Origin: Cyprinodon diabolis
Lineage: Eukaryota; Chordata; Actinopteri; Cyprinodontiformes; Cyprinodontidae
Assembly (NCBI GenBank): GCA_030533445.1
Contig: CM060072.1
Span: 16,809,267 to 16,873,266, forward strand
Direction of reading: 5' to 3'
Length of the DNA: 64,000 nt
A model generated the notes under the pieces. The model was given only the letters and a program-made list of their open reading frames with translations. It ran no database searches and was not told the DNA's origin. Shown here piece by piece: positions 63,366-64,000 of the stretch (position 1 is the stretch's first letter; each line of letters begins with the position of its first letter). Both the position numbers and the translations under genes were made by a program.

Positions 63366-64000
63366 AACTCAGAAACCTTTTTAAAACCAACCAATGCTAA
63401 AATTACTCATTTAAGTGCAATCCTCTATAGACTGGGTCCAATTTTAAATGAATTAGCTTTATAGCAGCTAACTAGTTAGTATCCACAGCCACATTTAAAC
63501 AGCAAGTTTAAGCCCAGCCATTTGATTATCCATTTGATTCTTATAGTTTTACTAAAGGTATTGTAAAACATGAATTTATACATCTTTGTAATGCAAAAAT
63601 TACTAATTTAAAATAGCAGTTATACATAAATAATTGGAATATATGGATAATTGGACTGACAATATGTTACATGCATAAGTATGTTAAATAAACATGTCAA
63701 TTGGATTATTTTGAATTAACTAAGGAGTGAATCGTGCCAATTGAAAATCTGATCTGCATGCAAATAAAGGCTTCTCAGAATCAGCCTTTCTGAAGGAGGC
63801 GAAATAAGTGTAGCCTACATGTGTAACCAAGTCAATATGATGCATAGTCTGTGCTGCCATTTTATTATGATTACCTATGTCCATATAAAAAGTACAGTCC
63901 AATTAATGTTTGAGAAAACATTTTAATCCACTCTTGAAATTTGGTGCATGTAAACTGCATGTCATTTCTGGCATACACTGTTGGCCAAAATGTTCAAAAT
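63366..64000. other. AT-rich non-coding end of window
   Basis: No gene or repeat recognised. Confidence 0.5.

Overview
This window looks like nuclear DNA of a ray-finned (teleost) fish. It is AT-rich with low CpG, has no operons or long intact ORFs, and carries transposon families typical of fish: Tx1-type L1, L2, I/Nimb-type and Rex-like LINEs, a Tc1-like element, tRNA-derived SINEs ending in 'CCCCATTGTG..AATAAA', and many short non-autonomous DNA elements. No complete host gene is present. It reads as a gene desert or a set of large introns.

Layout. 1-3328 is the 3' two thirds of a broken Tx1-like L1 element followed by a (CT)n tract. 3.4-6 kb holds a Tc1-like transposase scrap and two SINEs. 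10.01-11.49 kb is a complete but dead Tc1-like transposon on the minus strand with recognisable inverted ends. 12.59-13.92 kb is a non-autonomous DNA element split by a 639-bp solo LTR with a perfect 5-bp target duplication. It is followed by an L2 3' end (14.03-14.42 kb). 16.34-17.02 and 26.74-27.33 kb are two same-orientation copies of one dispersed element. 24.79-25.28 and 46.85-47.04 kb are two opposite-orientation copies of a TTAA-flanked element. 35.63-36.20 kb is a short element carrying the start of a RecQ-like helicase ORF. 36.52-37.20 kb is a hAT-like element. 39.3 and 60.4 kb carry inverted copies of another family. 47.85-48.2, 50.2-51.24, 56.2-58.74, 60.6 and 63 kb hold further LINE, SINE, MITE and LTR pieces. 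Most other sequence is unique and non-coding, notably the TE-poor 27.4-35.6 kb block and an AT-rich homeobox/POU-like motif cluster at 44.25-44.83 kb.

The only plausible host coding signal is a pair of small plus-strand exons at 61208-61283 and 61461-61511. Both have good splice sites, GC-rich third positions and matching phase; I do not recognise the protein. No RNA genes (apart from SINE heads), CRISPR arrays or other self-contained systems were seen. The most unusual items are the helicase-bearing short element with a hairpin near each end, the TTAA element whose interior collapsed to a 23-bp G run, and two near-perfect isolated hairpins (19.4 and 49.9 kb).
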